From: Magnolia sinica
Lineage: Eukaryota > Streptophyta > Magnoliopsida > Magnoliales > Magnoliaceae
Length of the DNA: 64,000 nucleotides
Direction: 5' to 3'
NCBI RefSeq assembly: GCF_029962835.1
Contig: NC_080583.1
Coordinates: forward strand, 70,913,158-70,977,157
In this document: piece by piece, positions 52,901 through 60,254 of the stretch
How positions within the stretch are numbered: the first letter of the stretch is position 1
How the letters are laid out: each line of letters starts with the position of its first letter
The notes under the pieces: model-generated
The model's database searches: none
Told to the model about the DNA's origin: nothing
What the model saw: only the letters and a program-made list of their open reading frames with translations
Made by a program: the position numbers and the translations under genes

Positions 52901-53851
52901 TCAAGCTGACATGTGTGTTTTCCCTTCATTCTTGTCAGTGTGACCCTCTTAACAGGTTAGATGGAAAATAAACATTACAGTGGACCCTAAGAAATTTTTA
53001 ATGGTGAGCATTGTATAACCACTGTTTCCTATGCTGTGGTCCACCTGAGATTTGGATCTTACTAATTTTTTGGGTCATGACCTAAAATGATGTGGCAAAA
53101 TGGATGGACGGCATGGATAAAATACATACATCATGGTGGGGCCCACGTGGCACGTGTACCTTTTATTAAGTCATGCAACGTGCTGCGTAACTCATACGCA
53201 GTCCATTCATTTGACGTCAGCAAGTCCTGTGAGTCTGATCATGAAGTATGTGTTGTATCTAAAACGTCCATTCATTTGATGAGCTCATCTTAAGGCTTGA
53301 CATGAAAAATAATACAGATCTAATTATCAAGTGGACCACACTGAAAAAGCAGTGGGGGATTGAACGTCTACCATTGAAACCCTTTTTGGGATCACAGAAG
53401 TTTTGGATCAATATGAAATTTGTTTTTCCTCTTCATTCAGGTCTTTTTGACCTTATGAACAGATTGGATGGAAAATAAACGTTATGGTGGGGCCTATGAA
53501 TTGTTTAACGTTGAAAATCATTATCTTCGCTGCTATTTTTGGTGTGGTCTAGACGATCTTAGGATATGATTCATTTTTTGGGTAATGCTCTAAAATGATC
53601 TCTAAAAATAGATGAATGGTGTAGATATAATAAATACATCACTGTGGAGCCCATGTAACTTTGATCTCCTTTGAAATGTTCGTACAACTCGGAGCTCGAG
53701 GAGTGTTAGCGCTCGTCTTAGCATGACAAGTACCTACAGTAGCTATATAGCTGGTGTGTGGTACACCAGCCAATCTGCTTCCGATTTTCTTTATCTGATA
53801 CCAAATGAAAAAGAAGGGAGAGAGAGGGAAACTGAAAAGAAAAAGAGGGAA

Positions 53852-53912
<61 letters not shown>

Positions 53913-56900
53913 AGTCCCGCAGATGCAGTAGTTCGAGAAGAAGAGGAAGAGGAAGAAGAAGAAGAAGAAGAAAAGAAGGTCAACTTGACCTGACTCGGCA
54001 TGACTTTTGTTACCGTTACGTATCGGCCGATACGGCCGTATCGTAACAGATACGGGACACCCTGTCCCCTGAGGTGACTTCGGTTCTAGAGGAGCACAGT
54101 GATGTATTTCCTGAGGATTTACCGGATGAGCTTCCATCTATGCTAGACATCCAGCATGCCATTGATCTAGTCCCGGGGTCTACTTTACCAAACCTTCCTC
54201 ATTACAGGATGAACCCTGCAGTGCATGCAGAGTTGCATAGGCAGGTAAATGAGCTTCTACGAAAAGGTTTCATCTGTGAGAGCATGAGTCTATTTGCCAT
54301 ACTAGCGCTATTAATGCCTAAGAAAGATGGTACGTGGCGTATGTGTGTGGACAGCAGGGCCATTAATAAGATCACGATCAAGTATCGGTTTCCAATACCG
54401 AGGCTTGATGATATATTAGACATGATGGCTAGATCCACCATTTTTTCCAAGATAGACCTCAAGAGCTGGTATCACCAAATACGCATATGCCCAGGAGATG
54501 AGTGAAAGACAACCTTCAAGACGAAGGATGGTTTGTACGATTGGTTGGTCATGCCCTTTGGTTTGACTAATGCACTCAATACTTTTATGCGTATGATGAC
54601 CCAGGTTTTGAGACCCTTCATGGGGAAGTTCTTAGTGGTTTATTTTGATGACATACTCATATATAATACCACTGAAGAGCTACATCTCGACCACTTGAGG
54701 CAGGCCTGTAGTGTCCTTAGGGCGGAGAGGTTATGTGCGAACCTTAAGAAATGTTTGTTCTTGTTTGATAGGGTTGTCTTCTTAAGGTTCATAGTGTCGT
54801 CTGTAGGGATGCGAACAGATCCAGAAAAAGTCAAGGCCATAGTTGACTGTCCTGAACCACGAAACATACAAGATATGAGAAGCTTTCATGGCTTAGCCAC
54901 ATTTTATCGTCGGTTCATTTGAGAATTTAGCACTATTATGGCTCCCATTACTGATTGCATTAAAAAGGGGGAGTTCATATGGTCTAAGGCCACGGCTAAG
55001 GCATTCAAAAATATTAAGGGCAAGATGATAGAGGCTCCCGTCATGCATCTTCCAGATTTTTCTAGAGTCTTTGAAGTAGCGTGTGATGCTTTAGGCGTAG
55101 GTATATGAGGAGTACTAAGCCAAGAGGGTCATCCAATTGCCTATTTTAGTGAGAAACTAAATGAGGCAAAATAAAAGTATTCCACCTAGGACAATTTTAT
55201 GCGGTAGTGCAATCGCTACGTCATTGGCGTTATTATCTTCTACCACGAGAATTTGTCTTGTTTTCTGATCACAAGGCTTTGAGGTATTTGAATTCCCAAA
55301 AGAAGCTTAACCCAAGGTATGCCAAGTGGGTAGCGTTTCTTTAGGAATATTCTTTTGTCCTGAAACATAAAGCCGGGATCGAGAACAAACCAGCCGATGC
55401 CCTTAGTAGGAGAGTGACATTGCTCAACTCCTTGAGTGTAGAAGTTGTCAAGTTTGAGCAATTGAAAGACGAGTATCCCATGTGTCCAGATTTTGGGGGA
55501 ACATACGAGTCACTCTTAGGTGCCCAACATAGTTTGGGTGAGTTCGTGCTCAAAGATGGCTTCCTTTTTAAAGGAGACCGTCTTTGTATTCCCCGCACTT
55601 TCCTTATGGATTTCCTTGTTTGGGAGCTTCATGCTGGAGGTATTGTTGGCCATTTTGGTCGAGATAAGACCATCGCCCTAGTGGAGGATATATTTTATTG
55701 GCCAAGTCTTAAGTGAGACGTTGCCAAAATTTTAGGGCAATATTAAACATGTCAATTGACAAAACAGAAGAAGCATAATACTGGATTGTACACGCCATTG
55801 CCAGTGCCACATGCACCGTGGCAAGACATTAATATGAATTTCGTGTTTGGGCTTCCCAAGACAATTAAGAAGCATGATTCCATTTTTATGGTCGTGGACT
55901 GTTTCTAAAAAATGGCCCACTTTTTTCCGTGTTTAAGACTCCTCACCGGGGGTAATTAATACATGAGCATTTTCACACTGGGCTCGTGTGGGGTTACCTG
56001 TGGGATGCAGGTGCACACTCGGGGTGGGCGGCCCATGTGAGGCAAGCCCCACCTGTGTGAGGCGGGTGGCTCGTGTGAGGCGGTACCCATGTGATCTGGG
56101 GCCCACGAGGGGGGTTCAGCCAAGGTCCTAACCCATGCGATGTGGGGCCTGGGCTATGAGATAAAGGGATTGATTCGCCATGCTCTAACAGTTCGAGCTT
56201 TTAGAGCAAATGATTAATTGTCCTGCATCAAGAACTAGGAGTCATCCCCTCCATGGCACCGGGTATGCATGAAGTGGAAATTGTGTGAATTTAGCAGTTG
56301 CACCAACGAATAATAGGGAGGTGCACAGAGTAGCAAATAAAGAATCTACCCCATTATTATGGATCGAACCTTCCTAAAGGGTGTTTGAGAGCACCACACT
56401 ACTAGACCATGTTTCTAATCACAAACAAAGAAAAAAAAAAAAGGAAAGGAAAGAAAGAAAGAAAACATCTCAATGAAAATATTTCATGATATCATGCTCC
56501 AAACATATGGCCTGATAGCCTATTTATAGCTTCAATGCAAAGCTTAGAAGACTCTAGAAAGAAGTTTCTAGATATTTTGTTGATTTTTATTGGTCCTAGC
56601 TAACCCTTCTTCTAATTACTCTCAAATTGCAAACAAAGAAAGCAACTCAATAAAGGAAACTAAATATTGAATCCAGACATGCTAAAACTCCTTTATGCAA
56701 CCGTGTGACATGAGAGTGGTTTTGTAGGACTTGTAAATTCTCGTATATGCTCTACAGTTGGTATACTGTACATATAAGATGATATGGTTATAATAGTGGA
56801 CCACACAGTCCAACTGGTGGATTCTATAACCATCTGGTTGACTCTGTACCCACAGGTCAATCAGACCATAGGATGGTATCCGGTTGGGTTTATGGGCCCC

Positions 56901-57636
56901 ACAGTCCAATGGGACCATAATCATAACCTAATTTGAACTTACATAAAGTGGCTTCTCTCATAGACCCAATCTGATAGGTCAAACAGCCTTGCATCAACAA
57001 TGGTCCTCGAAACGTGTTTGTACTGTAAATAGCGCATGTTTGCATGACCAGAATGTAGCATCTTTGGTAGTGTCTTTGAAAATAACTGATACAGTCTCTT
57101 AGAAGTAGGCATTCAGCCTCATAACTTGATGTGGGAGGTCTAGTTTGATTGAAGTTGGGGGAAGACATGCATATGACCTTCAGTGTGACTTTTGGTATTT
57201 CAACCTGCATGATTTCATCTTAAATGCTTATTATTTAATGACCAAAATTTCTAAAATTCGACTGGGTTACTAGATGCAAGACAAGAATCAAAATTTTGTT
57301 GAAAGTCAGTTACAAGGACCTTGGAAGTGGCTCTGAGGTCTGAGTTTTAATTTTTAAATGCCAATTATGCAGAGAGGATGTCCTTCTTGAAATTTCCATG
57401 AAAGACGTATTTATGAGAAGGGTAATTCCTCATAGATGGTTATTTTTGTAATTTGGAACTATTCACTTTTGCTGATTTATTGTATCCTGCTCCCCTTGTG
57501 TAGTTTCAAGGTTTCAATTGGGAAAGCTGTAGAAGGAAGTGGTACCTGGATCTGGCTCCTAAAGCTGCTGATTTATCACAATGTGGGATAACGGCAGTGT
57601 GGTTACCACCACCAACAGAATCTGTTGCCCCTCAAG
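28217..57636 (+). CDS. Coiled-coil protein with C-terminal GH13 alpha-amylase domain (partial, continues past window)
   Basis: Spliced gene: tentative exon 28217-28387, then 36477-36537, 37100-38609, 38718-38749 and 57504-57636. The last four join through GT-AG introns with matching phases (0, 1, 0) and remain open. The product has an N-terminal region of transit-peptide character, about 390 residues of Glu/Lys/Ala-rich coiled coil, a conserved-looking linker of about 110 residues, then [11 protein letters not shown] and FQGFNWES ... [13 protein letters not shown], the start of the alpha-amylase (beta/alpha)8 barrel. Alpha-amylases of GH13 cleave alpha-1,4-glucan bonds; catalytic residues lie in exons to the right of the window. 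Plastid location and a role at starch granules are inference. Known plastid AMY3 has starch-binding CBM45 modules N-terminally, not a coiled coil, so this looks like a different architecture. Confidence 0.75.
28660..28693. repeat. Poly-G tract with one C interruption
   Basis: Twenty G, one C, thirteen G. Could form G-quadruplexes on the plus strand or be an assembly or sequencing artefact. It lies about 270 bp into intron 1. Confidence 0.9.
28694..29100. other. Intron 1 sequence before the copia insertion
   Basis: No coding signal. Ends in GAAAG (29096-29100), the target-site duplication of the inserted copia element. Confidence 0.5.
29101..29674 (+). repeat. 5' LTR of the copia element
   Basis: 574 bp, TG..CA ends. 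Contains a degenerate array of the palindrome-like motif TCGATGCCATCGA and a TATATAGGGG box at about 29391. It is about 150 bp shorter than the 3' LTR, which keeps two segments missing here. Confidence 0.9.
29677..29689 (+). other. Primer-binding site of the copia element
   Basis: TGATATCAGAGCT, two bases after the LTR end. It differs at two positions from the usual plant tRNA-iMet site TGGTATCAGAGCC. Confidence 0.75.
29729..33565 (+). pseudogene. Copia gag-pol relic
   Basis: Gag starts at ATG 29729 ([20 protein letters not shown]) and hits a TAG within 35 codons. The zinc knuckle at about 30394-30440 (C..C....H....C) contains two stops. Protease active site DTGAS is at 30586-30600. The GAG-pre-integrase segment ([14 protein letters not shown]) is at about 30970. 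Integrase core fragments run about 31190-31500 with stops. Reverse transcriptase has YVDD at 32599-32610, with frameshifts upstream. RNase H ([13 protein letters not shown] ... HTKHIDV) is at about 33105-33465, followed by the usual C-terminal block with NPADMLTK. At least ten inactivating changes are visible. Confidence 0.85.
33634..34359 (+). repeat. 3' LTR of the copia element
   Basis: 726 bp. Same termini as the 5' LTR, with more copies of the GATGCCATCGA-type motif and a TATATATAGGGG box at about 34072. Preceded by the purine-rich GAAGACATGGTGAAGAT tract. Confidence 0.9.
34365..34540 (+). repeat. Local duplication, copy 1
   Basis: Shares TTTGTAAAGAATCACTTTAG, TTGGAAAATCCTAACAA and GGATTGGAGAAATATGTGGC with 34942-35110. 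The copia element inserted exactly at its left edge (GTGGAAAG), so the duplication predates the insertion. Confidence 0.8.
34942..35110 (+). repeat. Local duplication, copy 2
   Basis: Second copy of the segment at 34365-34540, in direct orientation about 580 bp downstream. Open frames 34685-35023 and 35024-35227 cross it and have no recognisable domain. Confidence 0.8.
35254..35347. mobile_element. Small inverted-repeat element (94 bp)
   Basis: GCCTGTTTTTGGAATCCCAT at the left pairs imperfectly with CCATGGAATTCTCTGTATGA AACAGGC at the right. Resembles a very short MITE of the GCCTGTTT type. No clear target-site duplication. Confidence 0.5.
35348..36476. other. Remainder of intron 1
   Basis: No supported ORF or repeat. 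Pyrimidine-rich and T-rich toward the exon 2 acceptor. Confidence 0.5.
36477..36537 (+). CDS. Exon 2
   Basis: Acceptor TTTCTTGCAG ends at 36476; donor GTATCT starts at 36538. Frame: one base completing a codon, then [20 protein letters not shown]. It ends in phase 0, matching exon 3. The basic, Ser-containing peptide fits the region around a transit-peptide cleavage site. Short, so support comes mainly from the splice sites and phase agreement. Confidence 0.6.
36538..37099 (+). other. Intron 2 (562 bp)
   Basis: Bounded by GTATCT and ATAACAG. Contains a partial MITE-like GGTGGTCCACCACATGT segment near 36685 and the short minus-strand frame 36976-37245, which is a shadow of exon 3. Confidence 0.65.
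37100..38609 (+). CDS. Exon 3 (large coiled-coil exon)
   Basis: Acceptor ATAACAG ends at 37099; donor TTAG|GTTAGT starts at 38610 (phase 1). 503 codons are open without a break. After an acidic start ([16 protein letters not shown]) come long heptad-like stretches rich in E, K, A, L and Q (about residues 25-390 of the exon), typical of a parallel coiled coil. The last 110 residues change character: [20 protein letters not shown], Pro- and Trp-containing, likely a folded linker before the amylase domain. Base composition (GA-rich, well-ordered codons) differs sharply from the surrounding transposon DNA. The ORF continues 5 bp past the donor to a TAG, so the splice is needed to reach the amylase domain. 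Confidence 0.85.
38718..38749 (+). CDS. Exon 4 (32-bp microexon)
   Basis: Acceptor TTTGATGCAG ends at 38717; donor GTG|GTCAGT starts at 38750. Joined to exon 3 (phase 1) it encodes [11 protein letters not shown] and ends in phase 0. GTG-GREI followed by F/LxQGFNWES is the usual entry into plant alpha-amylase domains, which supports both borders. Confidence 0.75.
38784..39107. mobile_element. MITE with GGGCCTGTTTGG terminal inverted repeats (324 bp)
   Basis: GGGCCTGTTTGGTTTTCCAA TT at the left and AATTGGAAAACCAAACAGGC at the right form about 20-bp terminal inverted repeats. The GGGCCTGTTTGG terminus is widespread among plant Tourist/PIF-Harbinger-type and hAT-type MITEs. A TTA precedes the left end but is not cleanly repeated at the right. 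Lies 34 bp inside intron 4. Confidence 0.75.
39108..40765. other. Intron 4 sequence without recognised element
   Basis: No coding signal. A T-run (39756-39767) and several pyrimidine tracts. The 39540-40740 part reads like an old dispersed repeat, family unknown. Confidence 0.4.
40766..40797. repeat. (GA)n microsatellite
   Basis: Perfect GA run of about 32 bp. Confidence 0.95.
40899..40969. repeat. (AG)n microsatellite
   Basis: Perfect AG run of about 71 bp. The 152-codon open frame across both GA tracts is low-complexity readthrough. Confidence 0.95.
41167..42030. mobile_element. hAT-like non-autonomous element 1 (864 bp, perfect 8-bp TSD)
   Basis: Terminal inverted repeats CAATGTTGTCAAGATCGTTA (left) and CAATGTTGTTAAAATCCTAT (right, reverse complement). 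TATATTGG flanks both sides (41159-41166 and 42031-42038), a perfect 8-bp duplication typical of hAT elements. Subterminal AAATCGTAA / ATCGTATCG repeats. Contains a long TTC microsatellite. No transposase. Confidence 0.8.
41371..41468. repeat. (TTC)n/(TTTC)n microsatellite
   Basis: CTTCTTCTT and TTTCTTTC runs of about 98 bp inside the hAT-like element. Confidence 0.9.
42039..43619. other. Intron 4 sequence without recognised element
   Basis: Mostly AT-rich. The frames at 43140-43453 lack recognisable domains. Confidence 0.4.
43620..44400 (+). mobile_element. Decayed copies of the CCGTCCATCC MITE-like family
   Basis: Blocks ATCCATCCCATTATTCCCTG, GTGGTGTGGCC, GTGGGCCATACCATGG and CCAATCCATTCATCTGATG in family order suggest at least two fragmented copies. 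An A-rich run with G interruptions (44160-44197) lies between them. Confidence 0.45.
44521..47150 (-). pseudogene. Ty1/copia relic, minus strand (gag end to reverse transcriptase)
   Basis: Reading right to left: a zinc knuckle ([14 protein letters not shown], about 46962), protease [10 protein letters not shown] (about 46790), GAG-pre-integrase ([17 protein letters not shown], about 46400), integrase fragments, then reverse transcriptase ([18 protein letters not shown] and [13 protein letters not shown], about 44930-44780) and [20 protein letters not shown] (about 44590-44530). RNase H and both LTRs are missing, and stops occur throughout. Interrupted by a MITE at 45168-45438. It lies antisense to the host gene in intron 4. 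Confidence 0.8.
45168..45438. mobile_element. TAACGG-rich MITE inside the copia relic
   Basis: Left AGTATTCGGTAATGG and right TAACTGTTTTTTAATACCTTGG (GGTATTAAAAAACAGTTA in reverse) are inverted. Internal sequence shares GTAAC..TTGTTAC, CCGTCATTT and GGGCATTATGGCCCTG with 57908-58142. Possible duplicated flank CCTTGACC / CCTTGGCC. Confidence 0.65.
47151..47896. other. Unassigned intron 4 stretch
   Basis: G-rich sequence of simple look (many GGG and TTGGG). Frames at 47168-47404 and 47389-47610 have no recognisable domain; upstream gag of the minus copia relic could extend into it but is not recognisable. Ends with ATTAGGAG, the target site of the next element. Confidence 0.4.
47897..49224. 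mobile_element. hAT-like non-autonomous element 2 (1,328 bp, perfect 8-bp TSD)
   Basis: Starts CAGTGTTTTCATGATCTTGC; right end in reverse is CAATGTTTACCATATCGTTA. ATTAGGAG flanks both sides (47889-47896 and 49225-49232). Subterminal regions are packed with GATATCG and CGATATAT motifs (about 47990-48080 and 49120-49215). Termini resemble element 1. No transposase ORF. Contains a C-run at 48794-48807. Confidence 0.8.
48794..48807. repeat. Poly-C run
   Basis: About 14 consecutive C, inside hAT-like element 2. Confidence 0.85.
49233..49700. other. Unassigned intron 4 stretch left of the gypsy element
   Basis: No coding signal. Ends with AGAAC (49696-49700), the target-site duplication of the gypsy element. 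Confidence 0.5.
49701..49954 (+). repeat. 5' LTR of the gypsy element
   Basis: 254 bp, TAATGCAAGGGCATTTTCAC to CCTGCATCA. With the AGAAC duplication taken at face value the LTR starts TA, not TG; the border may be off by up to three bases. Very GC-rich middle with GTGAGGCGGGTGGC repeats. Confidence 0.8.
49958..49970 (+). other. Primer-binding site of the gypsy element
   Basis: TGGTATCAGAGCC, a perfect match to the usual plant tRNA-iMet site, three bases after the LTR end. Confidence 0.9.
50218..51980 (+). pseudogene. Gypsy gag and protease relic
   Basis: Gag runs 50218-50580, stops at TAG, and resumes at 50635 ([20 protein letters not shown]) with another shift near 50800. CCHC zinc knuckle [14 protein letters not shown] is at 51185-51226. 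Aspartic protease [10 protein letters not shown] is at 51482-51511 with the downstream flap/ILGRPWLYD segment at about 51690-51716. Two stops lie between them at 51566-51610. The reading frame is then cut by the insertion at about 51990. Confidence 0.85.
52726..53143 (+). mobile_element. MITE-like element, best copy (418 bp)
   Basis: GGACCCCACACGTGATGAGT GTTTTATCCACACCGTCCAT... at the left pairs with ...ATGGATGGACGGCATGGATA AAATACATACATCATGGTGG at the right. The inverted repeat extends about 65 bp, through TTTAGG(G/T)CATGA. Same family as 26135-26543. The frame at 53087-53293 is an artefact of it. Confidence 0.75.
53170..53654 (+). mobile_element. Second MITE-like copy, adjacent
   Basis: Same internal order (GTGGACCACACTG, ACCATTGAAACCCTTTTTGG, GGTGTGGTCTA, AAAATGATCTCTAAAAATAG, ACATCACTGTGGAGCCCATG). 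Left end decayed. Confidence 0.6.
53856..53909. repeat. (GA)n microsatellite, followed by (GAA)n
   Basis: 54-bp GA run, then GAA-rich sequence at about 53936-53977. Open frames across it in several frames are low-complexity and not genes. Confidence 0.95.
54074..54922 (+). pseudogene. Gypsy reverse transcriptase relic
   Basis: Starts [20 protein letters not shown] and carries the expected RT motifs: [49 protein letters not shown] and YFDD at 54641-54652 (catalytic Asp pair). A TGA at about 54503 separates the two halves. C-terminal [20 protein letters not shown] and the following [13 protein letters not shown] are typical of plant gypsy elements. Confidence 0.9.
54923..55935 (+). pseudogene. 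Gypsy RNase H and truncated integrase
   Basis: RNase H follows in frame after a [28 protein letters not shown], then [20 protein letters not shown] and [18 protein letters not shown]. The integrase zinc-binding region ([20 protein letters not shown]) is at about 55620-55680. The core begins ([20 protein letters not shown]-stop-KMAHFF) and ends at about 55935, so the rest of the catalytic core and any chromodomain are absent. Confidence 0.85.
55957..56230 (+). repeat. 3' LTR of the gypsy element
   Basis: 274 bp, TAATACATGAGCATTTTCAC to CCTGCATCA. It has an extra GTGAGGCAAGCCCCACCT segment compared with the 5' LTR. Preceded by CACCGGGGGTAATTAA, a short purine-poor substitute for a polypurine tract. 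Confidence 0.8.
56236..57503. other. Remainder of intron 4
   Basis: No supported ORF or element. The 57480-57503 end supplies the polypyrimidine tract and acceptor for exon 5. Confidence 0.5.
57504..57636 (+). CDS. Exon 5 (start of the GH13 barrel)
   Basis: Acceptor CCCCTTGTGTAG ends at 57503; donor CAAG|GTGTGT starts at 57637 (phase 1). It encodes [20 protein letters not shown], then [32 protein letters not shown] and VWLPPP are hallmark alpha-amylase sequences (first beta strand and beta-alpha-2 region). The next expected peptide, GYMP.DLYNLNS, was not found in the remaining 6.4 kb, so intron 5 extends beyond the window. Confidence 0.85.
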
Positions 57637-57907
57637 GTGTGTTACATGCATTTCAGTTCTGGAAATTTCAATCTCATACTAAATTACTCTTGATCTATTG
57701 TCTGTTGGCAGTCATTTTTGCAACTGTCATTTAATGAAAATGGAACATAGATTACATGTTCTTATGGACATTTGTAGATTGTCTGGGCTTTTTTTTTTCC
57801 TGATCGATGCCTCTGTATTAGAACTACTGTTATGCACAAAATGTGCATTTGTCATTGTTTGGTCTGTTTCACATGCATGCATGTGTGTATATATTTACAC
57901 CACAAAA

Positions 57908-58142
57908 GGTATTCAAATGGTAACGGTGACCATTACAGCCAACCTTACAGCTGTTACTGCCCTGTAACGGTCATTTCTTTTAAAAGAAAGAAAATGTATT
58001 GGCCCTGTATTGGCTCATTATGGGGCTGTTACTGGCCATATTTTTTCAGAATGGGCATTATAGCCCTGTATCGCGTAACAGCTCCCACCGTTACCATTAC
58101 GTAACGGCCATTACAACCATTATGTAACTGTTTTTGAATACC
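57908..58142. mobile_element. TAACGG-rich MITE (235 bp) in intron 5
   Basis: GGTATTCAAATGGTAACGGT at the left and TTATGTAACTGTTTTTGAAT ACC at the right are inverted. The interior shares GTAACGGTCATTT, TATTGGCCCTGTA and GGGCATTATAGCCCTGTA with the MITE at 45168-45438. No clear target-site duplication. Short frames over it are readthrough. Confidence 0.7.
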
Positions 58143-58571
58143 ATGTCCATAATAGTTTGTAGTTTCTTGGATAGCCATTGTTAATGTCAATTTGGTAAAT
58201 ATATGCTTATATTTTGTGGTTAGGAAGAGAAGGATTGTATTAATTCATAATTTTTCTGACAAGAATAGATTTTGATCTGTTTAGGCAGCAGTGTATGTGG
58301 TTTTGATATGTGTATCCACACGATATCTTTTGTGCTGTTTAGAACTTACAGACAACTTGGTAAGATTCTTGACACCTGAAGGCTAGGGTTTCTGTGAATT
58401 CTTGAGCTGTGAAAGTTTGAAAGTTTACAACAAGCTGCTGGCCTTACTGTGTTGTCAGGGTGTCACCTGCCAGCCTAAGGGAAGACCTAAGTGAATCTTG
58501 TTAGGTTTACTGAATTGGGCAATATCAAATGGTGCTGCTGACAGGGCTTAAACCTTTCTGGTTGAGTGCAA

Positions 58572-59786
58572 GTAGTGTTTTCAGTATGGGTATCAACGCA
58601 TGCATCGCACTATTGGGATATGGAAACATGTCGGGTGTCGCATTGGAAATATCGCATGTGTTGCGTAATGTATTGTTGTTTTTGGGAAACATTGGTAAAT
58701 TGGTTATATTTTTCAACAAAACTTCAAGGGATGATAAAAAGGACATTAATACACACTTAGAACTCAAAAGGTCATAGAAAACAAGAACAAACGATAGGTT
58801 TCCTTTGTATGGGGTCCCAAACTATGCGTTGTCTACAACTAGATTCAAAATCAGTTCATATAATTTAATTCATAGAAGACATGTATGAAAACACAAAAAA
58901 TACATTCAAAAGTCGAATATGTCTTACAATGTAAGTGCATTTATTTTAAAAAAATTATTTATTTTTAATTTTTTTAAATAATTTTCTAAAATTTAATTTA
59001 TTTTTGAAAAGAAATAAATGAGTTTGGTTGATGTTAAGATCAACATAAACTCATAAATACGTAAATATACGGCAAAAGTAACATCTGGTCAATTAAAAAA
59101 AATGTTTTTATTTAATTTTTGATATTTTTAATTAAGAAATAATTTTTTCAAAAATTTTACAAAAGTTCTGTCAATTTGTAGTCAGCCTCTAAGAAATCTC
59201 ACATGATTTGTCCACACTCTAATTGCAAGTTAAATGGGTGATTTAGAGAATTTTTGGATTTTCCTCAAATTCTCCCATTTTTTCCAAATTCGGAATTCGG
59301 AGATCAAAATCGATCATTGAGCATGCAAAACAAGCAAATTCATGGACTATAGACTTTCTTCCATAGATTCCAGGCAATTTAAACAAGAGAACAATTTAAA
59401 TTTGCAAAAATTCACTGATCGGGTTTTGGTACCACACGCTCTTTGATCTCTATTTCCACATCCAAAGCTCATTTTCTCTTGAAACAAATGAAAAGGACTG
59501 GTTGAAATTCTCTTCGCAACGTAATCCTAGCAAAAAAACTCTGAGAAAATTGGTTTTGTACGGAATTTTGGTGAATTTCCCATTTTTTTCGAAAAGGGGT
59601 CAATGCAAATGTGATATCGTCAATACGTATTGACGGTATCTGGGAACTTATAAAAATGATATTTTCAGAATATCCAAATGTATCAATATATCATTGACAC
59701 ATTGAGATATATCGACCGATAATGGGAAATTTTCCAACTGCAACCTCGTTTTGTATCGGCATTGTGCAATTAATACTGCAATCACT
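58572..59786. mobile_element. hAT-like element 3, tentative (about 1.2 kb)
   Basis: Left GTAGTGTTTTCAGTATGGGT; right end reversed reads AGTGATTGCAGTATTAATTG. GAGTGCAA (58564-58571) and GAGTGGAA (59787-59794) could be an 8-bp duplication with one mismatch. ATATCGC, CGATATC and GTATCAAC motifs cluster at both ends, as in the hAT-like elements of intron 4. Confidence 0.5.
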
Positions 59787-60254
59787 GAGTGGAATATTGA
59801 TGCAGGGACATGTGATGGCCTAACCACAGATGCATGTATAATCAAGTTAAGAGATTCAAATAATAAAATTAATCAACTAATTGTTATCAATTACATTGAT
59901 TAAGCAAATCTTAACACAGAGATGAAATCATTTCGTTAGGACCATGCCCCTTAGCATAAAATCACATTAATAGTAAAAAGGGAGGACCTAGGGATATGAG
60001 GATATCCTTAATCTACCATAAATTAGTCCACAATCAAGTTTGGATCCGATTCTCCTGACTAGCCATCCGTCTTTTCCGTTCAAACAAAAAAGAAGAATCC
60101 AGAGATGAACGAAAGAGATGAAGAAGAGATGTTTTGAGACAAAAGAGAGTACGAATTCTAGGGCATCAAAGAAAAGAAGACGTCCGATTCTTACATTTTC
60201 CTGCACCTCGAAGATCTAAAAAGAAGGAAAATATGAAACTGGGGTGGAATCAAG

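Larger units (their letters stand above)
51990..54063. mobile_element. GATACGG/TAACGG-rich element nested in the gypsy element
   Basis: Foreign DNA of about 2.07 kb between gypsy protease and reverse transcriptase. Left side GTATCGGTATTGG ... GATACTGATACGGATACGGG; right side CGTATCGGCCGATACGGCCG then GTATCGTAACAGATACGGG. Both sides are dense in GATACGG or its complement in inverted arrangement. A 150-bp block near 52085-52250 matches the element at 60255-60880. It contains two MITE-like copies and GA/GAA microsatellites. The exact ends and target-site duplication are not clear. Confidence 0.65.
49701..56230 (+). mobile_element. Ty3/gypsy LTR retrotransposon with nested insertion
   Basis: AGAAC flanks both ends (49696-49700 and 56231-56235). 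LTRs are 49701-49954 and 55957-56230. A perfect tRNA-iMet primer site follows the 5' LTR. Order is gag, protease, reverse transcriptase, RNase H, integrase, which defines gypsy. Integrase is cut off early and joins the 3' LTR region directly. A 2.1-kb element splits protease from reverse transcriptase. Several stops. Same orientation as the host gene, in its intron 4. Confidence 0.9.

Noticed and set aside
53639..54137. Open frames of 107-139 codons across the GA/GAA tract
   Set aside because: Microsatellite readthrough in several frames on both strands.
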